This document shows, piece after piece, positions 9,215 through 17,639 of a stretch of DNA of 50,535 bases. The notes under the pieces were generated by a model, which saw nothing but the letters and a program-made list of their open reading frames with translations, searched no databases and was not told the DNA's origin. The translations under genes were made by a program, and so were the position numbers. The stretch is from Dokdonella sp. (GTDB lineage: Bacteria; Pseudomonadota; Gammaproteobacteria; Xanthomonadales; Rhodanobacteraceae), in assembly GCF_017744955.1 (NCBI RefSeq), contig NZ_JAGIAG010000015.1:1-50535 (forward strand). Direction: 5' to 3'. The number at the start of each line of letters is the position of its first letter. Within the stretch, counting starts at the first letter, position 1.

Positions 9215-9832
9215 TCAGCCGAGCGGGCGGAGCAGCAGGAGCAGGCACAGCGCCAGCATGAAGACGGCGATGCAGCCGTCGAGGACGCGCCACGCCTGCG
9301 GCGCGCGGAAGATCGGTTGCAGCAGACGCGCGCCGAAGCCGAGCGTGGTGAACCAGGCCACGCTGGCCGTGCAGGCGCCGAGCGCGAAGATCCATCGCGA
9401 TGCGCCCAGGTAACGCGTGGAAATGCTGCCGAGCAGGACCGTGGTGTCGAGATATACGTGCGGATTGAGGAAAGTGAACGCTAAGCAGGCGGCGATCACG
9501 CGTTTGCGGCTGGTCTGCTCGGCGCCGCCGGGCGCCAGCGCGCCCGTGCCGCGCCAAGCGCGCTGCGCCGCCATCAATCCGTAGGCACCGAGGAAGGCCG
9601 CTCCGCCGAATCGCAAGGCCTGAAGCAGGCCGGGCCAGGCCTTGACCAGCGCGCCGATTCCCGCGACGCCGAGCAGGATCAGCGCGATGTCGCCGAAGGC
9701 GCAGATCGCGACGACCCAGCCGACGTGCTGCCGTTGGAGTCCCTGTCGAAGGACAAAGGCGTTCTGTGCGCCGATCGCGACGATGAGGCCGGTGCTGGCG
9801 GCGAAGCCGGCGGCGGCTGCGGCGAGAAACAT
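9215..9832 (-). CDS. LysE/ArgO family basic amino-acid exporter
   Basis: A 205-residue inner-membrane protein with about six hydrophobic segments. The signature near the N-terminus (GLIVAIGAQNAFVLRQGL) and the block AFTFLNPHVYLDTTVLLG are diagnostic of the LysE/ArgO branch, which exports lysine and/or arginine when they accumulate. The start at 9832 has AGGGA upstream. It is divergently paired with an ArgP/LysG-type LysR regulator across 100 bases. In Corynebacterium (lysE/lysG) and E. coli (argO/argP) the same pair forms a feed-forward export module, and the context strongly supports that role here. Whether lysine or arginine is the main substrate cannot be told from sequence. Confidence 0.92.
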   Translation of the reverse strand: MFLAAAAAGFAASTGLIVAIGAQNAFVLRQGLQRQHVGWVVAICAFGDIALILLGVAGIGALVKAWPGLLQALRFGGAAFLGAYGLMAAQRAWRGTGALAPGGAEQTSRKRVIAACLAFTFLNPHVYLDTTVLLGSISTRYLGASRWIFALGACTASVAWFTTLGFGARLLQPIFRAPQAWRVLDGCIAVFMLALCLLLLLRPLG

Positions 9833-9880
9833 GGGCTGAGTGTCCCTGATGAAGGTGTTCTCATGATGGCGCCGTCTGCC

Positions 9881-9902
9881 GGATTAGGAAAACTAATAAT
9901 CC
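9881..9902. promoter_or_regulatory. Inverted repeat in the lysE/lysG-type divergent region, likely regulator operator
   Basis: GGATTA and TAATCC (9881-9886 and 9897-9902) form a 6-bp inverted repeat around a 10-base AT-rich spacer. It lies 49 bases upstream of the exporter start and 31 bases upstream of the regulator start, in the only AT-rich stretch between the genes. LysR-type proteins bind such interrupted palindromes of T-rich half sites, so this is the best operator candidate. Confidence 0.5.
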
Positions 9903-9932
9903 TTACCGAGAATTAGCTATCCTCATGACGCC

Positions 9933-10841
9933 ATGAGCGTGGATTTGCTCCATCCCCAGCTGGCGGCATTCGCCGCCGTGATCGAAGAAGGCAGCTTCGA
10001 CGCGGCGGCGCGCCGGCTCTCGGTGACACCGTCGGCGGTCTCGCAACGGATCAAGGCGCTGGAGGATCGGCTCGGCCACGTGCTGGTGGTCCGTCAGTCT
10101 CCGTGTCGGCCGACGCCCTCGGGCGAGAAGCTGCTGCGCCGCGTGCGGCCGATGCAGGTGCTCGAGGCCGAAGCATTCGCCGATTTCCAGCCGGGCGAAG
10201 TCGACGGCGCGCACGGGCGACGCGTCGCCATCGCGGTCAACGACGACTCGCTTCAGACCTGGGTCCTGGCCGCGCTGGCCGAGCTGCATCGAACGCACGG
10301 CTACCTGTTCGACGTGCGCGTGGACGACCAGGACCACACGCTGGCCCTGCTGCGCGACGGCACGGTGCTCGGCGCGATCACTTCCGAAAGCCACGCCGTG
10401 CAGGGCTGCAACGTGCTGCCGTTGGGCACGATGCGCTACTACGCCATCGCGTCGCCGGATTTCGTGGCGAGGAATTTCTCGGCGGGATTGAATGCCGCAA
10501 GCCTGGCTCACGCGTCGATGATCGTGTTCAACCGGAAGGACGAGCTGCAATGGCGCTTCGTTCGTCGCGTCACTCGCGCGGCAATCGCGCCGCCGATCCA
10601 CTATCTGCCGACGTCGACCGGATTCGTCGAGGCGGCGGCGCGAGGATTGGGGTGGTGTCTGGCGCCGGAGTCGCTTCTGGCGGCGGCGCTCGAGTGCAAG
10701 GAGATCGTCGTGCTCGACAAGAGGCGCGTGATCGACGTTCCCTTGTACTGGCAATATGCGTCGGTGCGCTCGGCCACGCTCCAGCATGTCAGCCAAGTTC
10801 TTCGGAAAGTGGCCGGAAACCGCTTGCGGCGCAGTAGCTAA
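9933..10841 (+). CDS. LysR-family regulator, ArgP/LysG type
   Basis: A 302-residue LysR-type regulator. The N-terminal winged helix-turn-helix spans about residues 5-63 (LAAFAAVIEEGSFDAAARRLSVTPSAVSQRIKALE, in pieces). The SAVSQRIKALE form is typical of the ArgP/LysG subgroup, as are RQSPCRPTPSGEKLLRR and the following long linker. The effector domain extends to the C-terminus. The subgroup activates an amino-acid exporter gene with arginine or lysine as co-inducer, and here it is divergent from exactly such an exporter. ATG 9933 is chosen because the HTH starts right after it; no clear ribosome-binding site is seen, so a leaderless or weak start is possible. Convergent with the next gene, with 270 bases of apparently empty DNA between. 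Confidence 0.9.
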   Translation: MSVDLLHPQLAAFAAVIEEGSFDAAARRLSVTPSAVSQRIKALEDRLGHVLVVRQSPCRPTPSGEKLLRRVRPMQVLEAEAFADFQPGEVDGAHGRRVAIAVNDDSLQTWVLAALAELHRTHGYLFDVRVDDQDHTLALLRDGTVLGAITSESHAVQGCNVLPLGTMRYYAIASPDFVARNFSAGLNAASLAHASMIVFNRKDELQWRFVRRVTRAAIAPPIHYLPTSTGFVEAAARGLGWCLAPESLLAAALECKEIVVLDKRRVIDVPLYWQYASVRSATLQHVSQVLRKVAGNRLRRSS

Positions 10842-11111
10842 GGATCGAGCTGAGGGTATCGCCTCGAGACTACTCGAGCCAAGGGTCGAGAGATTCCTGC
10901 CGCGCGTCGACTTCGCTCGACGCGCCTTGCACCTGGCCGTGCGCCATGCCTGGCCGAGATCCCTCGATGGCCGGATCCGGACGCGAGCGGATACCGGTCC
11001 CTTATTCGGCATGTACACCTGCCCGCTCAGTCGCTCCTGGAACGGGCCCGCCTGTGGAACGGATCGGAGGTCCTGTCATGGAACAGGCCGGCGACCGGCA
11101 ATTCGACGCGC

Positions 11112-11453
11112 TCAGCCTCTCTCTTCGTGGCAGCGGCGCTCCATCGTGTAGGTGGCATGCCTGTTCTGGTGCGATTTCTGCACCTTGTTGCCCACCACGC
11201 CACCAGCCACGGCACCGCCGACGGTGGCCAGCGTCTTGCCCTTGCCGCCACCAATCTGGTGGCCTACCAGACCGCCCGCCACAGCGCCGATTGCCGTACC
11301 GGCAACGCGATGCTTGTCGCTGGAATCGATGTGCTTGACCCGTACGTCGTGGCAGACGAGATGCGTGCGCGGCGCGCGTTCGGCTTGCGCGACCATCGTT
11401 CCCGACAATGCAGTCAGGGTGAGAGCGCTCATGATCAGGACTCGGGTTTTCAT
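11112..11453 (-). CDS. Secreted glycine-zipper 2TM domain protein
   Basis: A 113-residue protein. Residues 1-24 form a signal peptide (MKTRVLIMSALTLTALSGTMVAQA). There is no lipobox cysteine at the cleavage site, so it is probably not a lipoprotein. The middle holds two glycine-zipper helices (GTAIGAVAGGLVGHQIGGG and GGAVAGGVVGNKVQ), the layout of the 17-kDa surface antigen/SlyB-like family, and two cysteines lie outside it. Such proteins sit in the periplasm or outer membrane and affect envelope integrity. The start at 11453 has GAGGAG seven bases upstream. It is a single gene on the minus strand. Confidence 0.85.
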   Translation of the reverse strand: MKTRVLIMSALTLTALSGTMVAQAERAPRTHLVCHDVRVKHIDSSDKHRVAGTAIGAVAGGLVGHQIGGGKGKTLATVGGAVAGGVVGNKVQKSHQNRHATYTMERRCHEERG

Positions 11454-11669
11454 CAAGGTACTCCTCGTCGTTTCCTCGTTGGCCCCAGAACTACGCTCTC
11501 GCAGGTGACTGTCCGATAAAAAGGCGCCCGTCCGGTCAGCGGCGGTTGCATTTGCGGCGGCGAGAGCGCTGCGGTGCCTTGGATGGGCGACCCCCAGCGT
11601 TTGGTACGAGCGTGACCGAGGTCGGGTTCGGATAGGTCGGCATCCTGCGATGATTCTTGCCGATCGTTT

Positions 11670-12164
11670 TCACCGATCGAGGTACGGGTCCTTCGGTCCA
11701 TTCGGGAACCGGTCCGCCACCAGGTTCAGTTCGATGCCGTGTTCGAGCAGCGCCTTGAGGCCGGCGAGCGTCCAGGTGAATCCCTGGGTGGAGGCGGTGG
11801 CGTACTCCGTCAACTCGTCGCCTGATCCCGTCCAGCCGGACTCCATGATGCTGACGAAGGTCGCGTCTGCGCCTTGGCGCAGGAACTTCCATTCCACCGT
11901 GGTGCGGCCGCTGTATCCATCCCATTCGATGACGATGCGCCGATCGGGCTCGATGATCTTCGGTTCGACCTGGGTCGATCCGCCATACATCTCCCATTCC
12001 CAAGTCACCGGCTTGCCCGCTTCGAGCGGGCCGCTGCTTTTCGTGAACCAGAAGCGGGTGGTCGTCCGTGGATCGATGAAAGCCGCGAAAACTTCGGCGA
12101 TCGGCTTGCGAATGAGCATGCCAGTCCTTGCCATGGGCTTCTTGCTGAGCACCAGGTCGTTCAT
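11670..12164 (-). CDS. SRPBCC/AHSA1-type START-like domain protein
   Basis: A 164-residue soluble protein. The sequence (MLIRKPIAEVFAAFIDP, TTRFWFTKSSG, then TWEWEMYGG and the C-terminal TASTQGFTWTLAGLKALLEHG) follows the AHSA1 (activator of Hsp90 homologue 1) branch of the SRPBCC fold, a helix-grip pocket for hydrophobic ligands. Members occur as small stand-alone proteins in many proteobacteria, and their ligands are mostly unknown. The frame extends about 93 bases upstream, but start 12164 has a near-perfect GGAGGAGG and fits the domain. No operon partner. Confidence 0.87.
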   Translation of the reverse strand: MNDLVLSKKPMARTGMLIRKPIAEVFAAFIDPRTTTRFWFTKSSGPLEAGKPVTWEWEMYGGSTQVEPKIIEPDRRIVIEWDGYSGRTTVEWKFLRQGADATFVSIMESGWTGSGDELTEYATASTQGFTWTLAGLKALLEHGIELNLVADRFPNGPKDPYLDR

Positions 12165-12565
12165 GACGCCTCCTCCGGGATCGACGCCGAATCGAACCGA
12201 CGAGCGCGGCCCCGAGCTATGTGAAATACGGAGTGCAGGACTGGTCCGTCGCGGCATCCAGTGGCTCGACCTTAGACGGGCGGCGCTGACTGCTGGATGA
12301 CGTGCTTCCTCGCTTCCACTCGGACGCGGCCCATGCGATTTCGCTGTCGCCGCGCGCCTGACCGACGCTCATCGCGGTAGACCCATCGCTCGGTCGCGGT
12401 TGCCCACTGACGTGCGTCGTCATGGCGCAGGAAGGTTTCGCTGGCATACGATTGTTTGCGCCGGACCCGAACTCGCCAGCGACGCGGCGGCGGTCGCGTG
12501 AAGCCGGTCACTTTCGCGTGCGCGCACCATACGTCTTCTATGAGCTTGATTTACAAGGTAGTGAG
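12165..12565. other. 400-base gap with no supported gene
   Basis: Open frames exist on both strands, but none shows a recognisable domain or ribosome-binding site. The last part (about 12530-12590) is AT-richer than its surroundings and probably contains the dusA promoter and leader. The in-frame upstream extension of dusA, starting at ATG 12422, reads into this gap but has no family similarity. Confidence 0.5.
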
Positions 12566-13552
12566 TTGAACTACAACGAAAAAATTATCTCCGTGGCGCC
12601 GATGATGGACTGGACGGACAGACACTGCCGCGTCTTCCATCGCCTGCTCGCGCCCCACGCGCTGCTCTACACCGAGATGGTCACCGCACCGGCGGTGATC
12701 CACGGCGACCGCGCGCGCCTGCTCGGCTTCGACGCGAGCGAGCATCCGGTCGCCTTGCAGCTCGGTGGTTCCGAGCCGGCCGAGCTCGAGCAGGCCGCGC
12801 GCATCGGCGCGGAGCTCGGCTACGACGAGATCAACCTCAACGTCGGCTGCCCGTCCGATCGCGTGCAGTCCGGCCGCTTCGGCGCCTGCCTGATGCGCGA
12901 GCCGGCGCTGGTCGCCGAGTGCGTGGCGGCGATGCGCGCGGCGGTGTCGGTGACGGTGACGGTGAAGTGCCGGCTCGGCGTGGACGAGCAGGACGAGTAC
13001 GCCGATCTCGAGCGCTTCGTCGAGCGCGTGCACGCGGCCGGCTGCACGCTGTTCGTCGTGCATGCGCGCAAGGCGTGGTTGCAAGGATTGTCGCCGAAGG
13101 AGAATCGCGAGGTGCCGCCGCTGAACTACGAGCGCGTGTACCGGCTGAAGCGCGATTTCCCGCAGCTGACGATCGTCATCAACGGCGGCATCGCCGGCGT
13201 CGGCGAGGTGCAGGAGCACCTGCGTCACGTCGACGGCGCCATGCTCGGCCGCACCGCGTATCACGAGCCTTACCGGCTCGCCGAACTCGAGCACGCGCTG
13301 TTCGGCACGCCGCTGCCGGATCGCGACGCGGTGCTGCAGCGTCTGCGTCCCTACGTCGAAGCGCACCTCGCGCGCGGCGATCGCTTGCAGCACATCAGCC
13401 GGCACATACTCGGTTTGTACCAGGGCCTGCCGGGCGCTCGCGCATTCCGCCGCGTGCTCAGCGAGGAAGCGCATCGCGCGAACGCCGGCTGGGACGTCGT
13501 CGAGCGCGCGCTCGCGGCCCGCCGCGGCGAGTCGAACCGGCGCGCGGCGTAG
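12566..13552 (+). CDS. dusA: tRNA-dihydrouridine(20/20a) synthase DusA
   Basis: A flavin (FMN) enzyme that reduces uridine 20/20a in the D-loop of tRNA. The block ISVAPMMDWTDRHCR near the start, NLNVGCPSDRVQSGRFGACLM with catalytic Cys95, VTVKCRLGVD, HARKAWLQGLSPKENREVPPL and INGGI are all DusA hallmarks. They separate it from DusB and DusC. The length is 328 residues with the chosen start. The start is uncertain: family members begin just before the APMMDWTD block, and the only in-frame start codon there is TTG at 12566 (preceded by AAGG), while the next ATG upstream is at 12422 in sequence without similarity. A rare TTG start is my preferred reading. Confidence 0.92.
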   Translation: MNYNEKIISVAPMMDWTDRHCRVFHRLLAPHALLYTEMVTAPAVIHGDRARLLGFDASEHPVALQLGGSEPAELEQAARIGAELGYDEINLNVGCPSDRVQSGRFGACLMREPALVAECVAAMRAAVSVTVTVKCRLGVDEQDEYADLERFVERVHAAGCTLFVVHARKAWLQGLSPKENREVPPLNYERVYRLKRDFPQLTIVINGGIAGVGEVQEHLRHVDGAMLGRTAYHEPYRLAELEHALFGTPLPDRDAVLQRLRPYVEAHLARGDRLQHISRHILGLYQGLPGARAFRRVLSEEAHRANAGWDVVERALAARRGESNRRAA

Positions 13553-13578
13553 GTAGCGCTTCGAGGAAAGAGCGGAAG

Positions 13579-13665
13579 CTGGACGCGGATTGGCGCGGAT
13601 CAATACGAATAGAGCGAAAAGACTCTGGATTCTTTATCCGTACTGATCCGCGTCAATCCGCGTCA
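13579..13665. repeat. Long inverted repeat, family copy 1
   Basis: Arms at 13582-13602 and 13644-13664 are 21 bases long and complementary except for one position; the core motif is GACGCGGAT. It lies between the convergent ends of dusA and the LysR gene and could act as a bidirectional terminator. A second member with the same core and the same flanking GAAAGAG and TCAGA-CGCC/AAGCC signatures is at 26500-26583. Confidence 0.85.
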
Positions 13666-13690
13666 GAAGCCTTTCGCTTAGGCAGCTTGG

Positions 13691-14620
13691 CTAGCGCGTA
13701 CGACTGCGTCTCTCGCGATTGACCGCAGCGGCAGGCTGCAGGATTTCCTCGACGAAATCGACGAACGCGCGCACCTTGGCCGGGATGAAGCGGTTGCCCG
13801 GATAGATCGCGAAGATGCCCTGCTCGGCGGCCGCCCATGCCGGCAGCACGCGCACGAGCCGCTGCGCATCGAGGTCGGCGCCGACGATGAACTGCGGCAG
13901 CAGGGCGATGCCGACGCCGGCGCGGCAGGCGTCGAGCAGGGCCAGCGCGTTGTTCGAGCGCAGGCGCGGCCTTACGCGCACCGTCGCGTTCGCGCCTCGC
14001 CGTTGCAGTGCCCAGCGCGCGGTCATCGTGCCGACTTCGAGCACCAAGGCGGCGTGCGTGGCGAGGTCGGCCGGGCGGCGCGGCGTGCCCTGCGCGTCGA
14101 GGTAGGCGGGCGAGGCGACCAGCAGGCGCCGGCTGTCGCCGAGGCGGCGCGCGACCAGGCGCGAGTCGGAGAGGGCGCCGATGCGGATGGCGAGGTCGAA
14201 GCCTTCCTCGACCAGGTCGACGTTGCGGTTGGACAGGTGCAGATCGAGGTCGAGCTGCGGATGCCGCTCGAGAAAGCGTGCCAGCACCGGCGTCATGTGC
14301 GTCAGGCCGAGGCCGCTGCCGGCGCTGACGCGCAGCGTGCCGCGCAAGGCGCCGCCGAGCGCGCTGGCGGCCGACTCGGCTTCCTGCAGTTCGGCCAGTA
14401 CCGCCTCGCAGCGGAGGAAGTGCGCGCGTCCGGCTTCGGTCAGGCCGACGCGTCGCGTCGTCCGTTGCAGCAGGCGCACGCCGAGCCGGCCTTCCAGCGC
14501 GTTGATCGCGCGGCTGACCGCGGACACGTGCACGCCGAGCTGTTCGGCCGCGCGCACGAAGCTGAGCCGGCGGCCGACTTCGACGAAGGCGGCGATTTCG
14601 TTCAGCCGTGTCTCGATCAT
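13691..14620 (-). CDS. LysR-family transcriptional regulator
   Basis: A 309-residue LysR-type regulator. The N-terminal winged helix-turn-helix is clear (EIAAFVEVGRRLSFVRAAEQL, then VHVSAVSRAINALE, RLLQRTTRRVGLTEAG). The substrate-binding domain starts near residue 90 (GTLRVSAGSGLGL) and has the NVDLVEEGFDLAIRIG segment of the CrgA/DsdC-like group, which often controls a nearby transporter or oxidoreductase. It is divergent from an EamA-family permease with about 110 bases between the starts, and the permease is the most likely target. The effector is unknown. Its 3' end converges on dusA across the inverted repeat. Confidence 0.92.
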   Translation of the reverse strand: MIETRLNEIAAFVEVGRRLSFVRAAEQLGVHVSAVSRAINALEGRLGVRLLQRTTRRVGLTEAGRAHFLRCEAVLAELQEAESAASALGGALRGTLRVSAGSGLGLTHMTPVLARFLERHPQLDLDLHLSNRNVDLVEEGFDLAIRIGALSDSRLVARRLGDSRRLLVASPAYLDAQGTPRRPADLATHAALVLEVGTMTARWALQRRGANATVRVRPRLRSNNALALLDACRAGVGIALLPQFIVGADLDAQRLVRVLPAWAAAEQGIFAIYPGNRFIPAKVRAFVDFVEEILQPAAAVNRERRSRTR

Positions 14621-14730
14621 TGTTGCGTTTCCGGCAAAGATGACTTGACCATGGTCGAGTTTATCGCGATCCCCGCCGCGCCTAGGCTTGCGTCATGCGG
14701 ATTGATGGCCCGATCGGGCGGAGTCGATAC

Positions 14731-15651
14731 ATGGACGGTTCGAGCAGGAAAGCGTCGCTCGTCGCAACTGCGGCGCCAGCGGAAAGCAGGCTGCACGCGC
14801 ACGCGATGAAGGCGGCGTTCCTGCTGCTGTGGTGTTCGGGCTATCCGGCCGGCAAGCTTGCGGTGCTGCACGGCGGGCCGTTCACGCTGCTGTTCCTGCG
14901 CTTTCTCGCGGCGGCGGCGATCTTCGCCGCGCTGGCCGCGTTCGCACGCGCCGCGTGGCCGGGCTGGCGCGCGCTCGCGCACAGCGCGGTGGTCGGCCTG
15001 CTCTCGCTGGCGCTGTCGTTCGGCGGCGTCTACGAGGGCTTGCGCCTCGGCGTGTCGACCGGCGTCTCGGCGCTGTTCATCGGTGCCGTGCCGCTGGCGA
15101 CGGCGCTGTTCGCGAGCTTCGCCGGCGAGCGCCTGGGTCGCTGGCAATGGGGTGGGCTGGGCCTCGGCTTCGTCGGCGTACTGCTCGTGCTCGAAGGACG
15201 CATCGAGGCGCACGGTGCCAGTACGGCTGGTTACTTCGCCTGCCTGCTCGGACTGATCGGCCTCAGCCTCGGCACGCTGTACCAGAAGCGCCACTCCGCG
15301 ACGATCGATCTGCGCATCGGACTCGCCGCGCAGCACGTCGTCGCCGCGCTGGCGATGCTGCCGCTGGCGCTGTGGGTCGAGCACTTCCAGTCCGATTGGA
15401 GCCCGACCTATGTCGGCGCACTGGCCTGGATCGTGCTGGTCAACGCGGTCGGCGGCTTCGCGCTGCTGTTCGCGCTGATCCGCCGCGGCGCCGCGACCGA
15501 CGTCGCCGCGCTGTTCTACCTGGTGCCGCCGATCACCGCGGTGATGGGCTACTTCGTGCTCGGCGAGCGCCTGGCGCTGTCGATGCTGCCGGGTTTCGCG
15601 CTGGTCGCGTTCGGCATCTGGCTGGGCACGCGGCGCGAAGCGGTGTCCTGA
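14731..15651 (+). CDS. EamA/DMT-family transporter
   Basis: A 306-residue inner-membrane protein with ten hydrophobic segments arranged as two EamA repeats (drug/metabolite transporter superfamily). Typical elements are KAAFLLLWCSGYPAGKLAV at the first segment, FLRFLAAAAIF, and the second repeat with LVPPITAVMGYFVLGERL. Members export amino acids, metabolites or drugs; the substrate cannot be read here. The frame opens at 14695, but ATG 14731 has GGCGGAG 8 bases upstream and is preferred; an ATG at 14806 is also possible, since the first membrane helix follows directly. Divergent LysR gene upstream. The ABC-F gene follows by 49 bases and may be co-transcribed. Confidence 0.9.
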   Translation: MDGSSRKASLVATAAPAESRLHAHAMKAAFLLLWCSGYPAGKLAVLHGGPFTLLFLRFLAAAAIFAALAAFARAAWPGWRALAHSAVVGLLSLALSFGGVYEGLRLGVSTGVSALFIGAVPLATALFASFAGERLGRWQWGGLGLGFVGVLLVLEGRIEAHGASTAGYFACLLGLIGLSLGTLYQKRHSATIDLRIGLAAQHVVAALAMLPLALWVEHFQSDWSPTYVGALAWIVLVNAVGGFALLFALIRRGAATDVAALFYLVPPITAVMGYFVLGERLALSMLPGFALVAFGIWLGTRREAVS

Positions 15652-15700
15652 AACGCCGGCGCGCGGCAGAATACGCGGCCCCGTTGCCGCCGATCGCCGC

Positions 15701-17629
15701 ATGTCCCTGGTCAATCTGGTCAATGTCGACTATTCGGTCGGCGGTCCCCTGCTGCTCGAGAAGGTCGATCTGGCGATCGAGCCGCGCGAGCGCGTCTGCA
15801 TCGTCGGGCGCAACGGCGCCGGCAAGTCGACGCTGCTGAAACTGATCGCCGGCGACCTGCGCCCGGACGACGGCGAGGTGCGCGTGCAGGGCGGCGCGCG
15901 CATCGCGCGGTTGACGCAGGAGGTCCCGCACGAACTGGAAGGCACCGTGTTCGACGTGGTCGCCGCGGCGCTCGGCGAACTCGGCGCGCTGCTGGCCGAG
16001 TTCCATCGGCTGACGCACCACCTCGACGAGTCCGGCGGCGCGAACCTGGCGCAGATCGCGGCGGTGCAGGCGCGCATCGACGCCGGCCAGGGCTGGAATC
16101 TCGACCAGCGCGTGACGCGCGTGCTGGAGCGGCTGGAACTGGCCGAGGACGCCGATTTCCCGGCCCTGTCCGGCGGCATGAAGCGCCGCGTGCTGCTCGC
16201 GCGCGCGCTGGTGATCGAGCCGGACCTGCTGCTGCTCGACGAGCCGACCAACCATCTCGACATCGAGGCGATCGCCTGGCTCGAGCAGCTTTTGCTCGAC
16301 TTCGCCGGCAGCGTCGTGTTCGTCACGCACGACCGGCGTTTCCTGCGCGCGTTGGCCACGCGCATCGTCGAGATCGACCGTGGCCAGGTCACCAGCTGGC
16401 CCGGCGACTACGAGAACTACCTGCGCCGGCGCGAGGAGCGCCTGCACGCCGAGGCACAGGCGAACGCGCTGTTCGACAAGAAACTGGCGCAGGAGGAAGT
16501 CTGGATCCGCCAGGGCATCAAGGCGCGGCGCACGCGCAACGAGGGTCGCGTGCGCGCGCTCGAGGCGATGCGGCGCGATCGTGCGCAGCGGCGCGAACTC
16601 GGCGGCCGCGCCAAGCTCGCGGCCGAAGTCGCGGTGCCGTCCGGACGGCGCGTGGTGGACGTCGACGACGTCCGCTTCGGCTACGGCGAGCGCCGCATCG
16701 TCGACGGCCTGACCACCACGATCCAGCGCGGCGACCGCATCGGCCTGATCGGCGCGAACGGCTCGGGCAAGACGACCTTGCTGAAGCTCCTGCTCGGCGA
16801 GCTGGCGCCGCAGTCGGGCGAGGTGCGGCTCGGCACGAATCTGGAAATCGCCTACTTCGACCAGCATCGCTCGCACCTGCGCGAGGACGCGAGCGCGCTC
16901 GACAACGTCGCCGAAGGACGCGAGTACATCGAGGTCGGCGGCGCGCGCAAGCACGCGCTCGGCTATCTGCAGGATTTCCTGTTCTCGCCGGAACGCGCAC
17001 GCGCGCCGATCACGATGCTGTCCGGCGGCGAGCGCAATCGCCTGCTGCTGGCGAAGCTCTTCGCCAAGCCGTCGAATCTGCTGGTGATGGACGAACCGAC
17101 CAACGATCTCGACGTCGAAACGCTGGAGCTGCTCGAGGAACTGCTGGCGAACTACCAGGGAACCCTGCTGCTGGTCTCGCACGACCGCGAGTTCCTCGAC
17201 AACGTGGTGACCGGCACGCTGGCGCTGGAGGGTGGCGGCCGCGTCGGCGAGTACGTCGGCGGCTACACGGACTGGCTGCGGCAGCGGCCCTCGCGAGCCG
17301 AATTCACCCGTTCTTCCGGCGAAGGCCGGAGCCCCCCCACCGTGCGGGAGGAGTCCGCAGCGAAGGTGCCCGAGGCCGCTCCGCGCCGGGACGACGAGCC
17401 GAAGTCCAGGCGCAAGCTCAGCTACAAGGAAACGCGCGAGCTGGAAGAGCTGCCGCAGCGCATTGAAGGCTTGGAGACGCGCATCGCCGAACTCGGGGCG
17501 GCGATGCAGGAGCCGGCGTTCTACGCGCAGGACAGCGCCGCGATCGTCGCCGCCAACGACCAGCTTTCGGCGCTGCAGGCGGAACTCGATGCCGCGTACG
17601 CGCGCTGGCAGGCGCTCGAGGCGGGCTGA
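15701..17629 (+). CDS. uup: ABC-F ATPase, Uup-like
   Basis: A 642-residue cytosolic protein with two ABC ATPase domains and no membrane segments. Walker A motifs are at about residues 36-43 (GRNGAGKS) and 351-358 (GANGSGKT). The signature motifs are LSGGMKRR and LSGGERNR, and the Walker B motifs are LLLLDEPTNHLD and LLVMDEPTNDLD. The charged linker between the domains and the C-terminal coiled coil (KLSYKETRELEELPQRIEGLE onward, to EAG) are those of Uup. Uup proteins bind ribosomes or branched DNA and suppress transposon excision. Between the second ATPase domain and the coiled coil lies a low-complexity linker containing a palindromic element (see 17315-17330). It converges with the PDZ gene with only 10 bases between and no terminator. 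Confidence 0.92.
   Translation: MSLVNLVNVDYSVGGPLLLEKVDLAIEPRERVCIVGRNGAGKSTLLKLIAGDLRPDDGEVRVQGGARIARLTQEVPHELEGTVFDVVAAALGELGALLAEFHRLTHHLDESGGANLAQIAAVQARIDAGQGWNLDQRVTRVLERLELAEDADFPALSGGMKRRVLLARALVIEPDLLLLDEPTNHLDIEAIAWLEQLLLDFAGSVVFVTHDRRFLRALATRIVEIDRGQVTSWPGDYENYLRRREERLHAEAQANALFDKKLAQEEVWIRQGIKARRTRNEGRVRALEAMRRDRAQRRELGGRAKLAAEVAVPSGRRVVDVDDVRFGYGERRIVDGLTTTIQRGDRIGLIGANGSGKTTLLKLLLGELAPQSGEVRLGTNLEIAYFDQHRSHLREDASALDNVAEGREYIEVGGARKHALGYLQDFLFSPERARAPITMLSGGERNRLLLAKLFAKPSNLLVMDEPTNDLDVETLELLEELLANYQGTLLLVSHDREFLDNVVTGTLALEGGGRVGEYVGGYTDWLRQRPSRAEFTRSSGEGRSPPTVREESAAKVPEAAPRRDDEPKSRRKLSYKETRELEELPQRIEGLETRIAELGAAMQEPAFYAQDSAAIVAANDQLSALQAELDAAYARWQALEAG
17315..17330. repeat. Small palindromic element inside the uup linker
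   Basis: TCCGGC-GAAG-GCCGGA is a perfect 6-bp stem with a GAAG loop. With its flanks (CCCGTTCT before, GCCC after) it looks like the REP-type element common in xanthomonads, here translated as part of the flexible linker before the C-terminal coiled coil of Uup. Confidence 0.5.
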
Positions 17630-17639
17630 GCGGCGCCGG

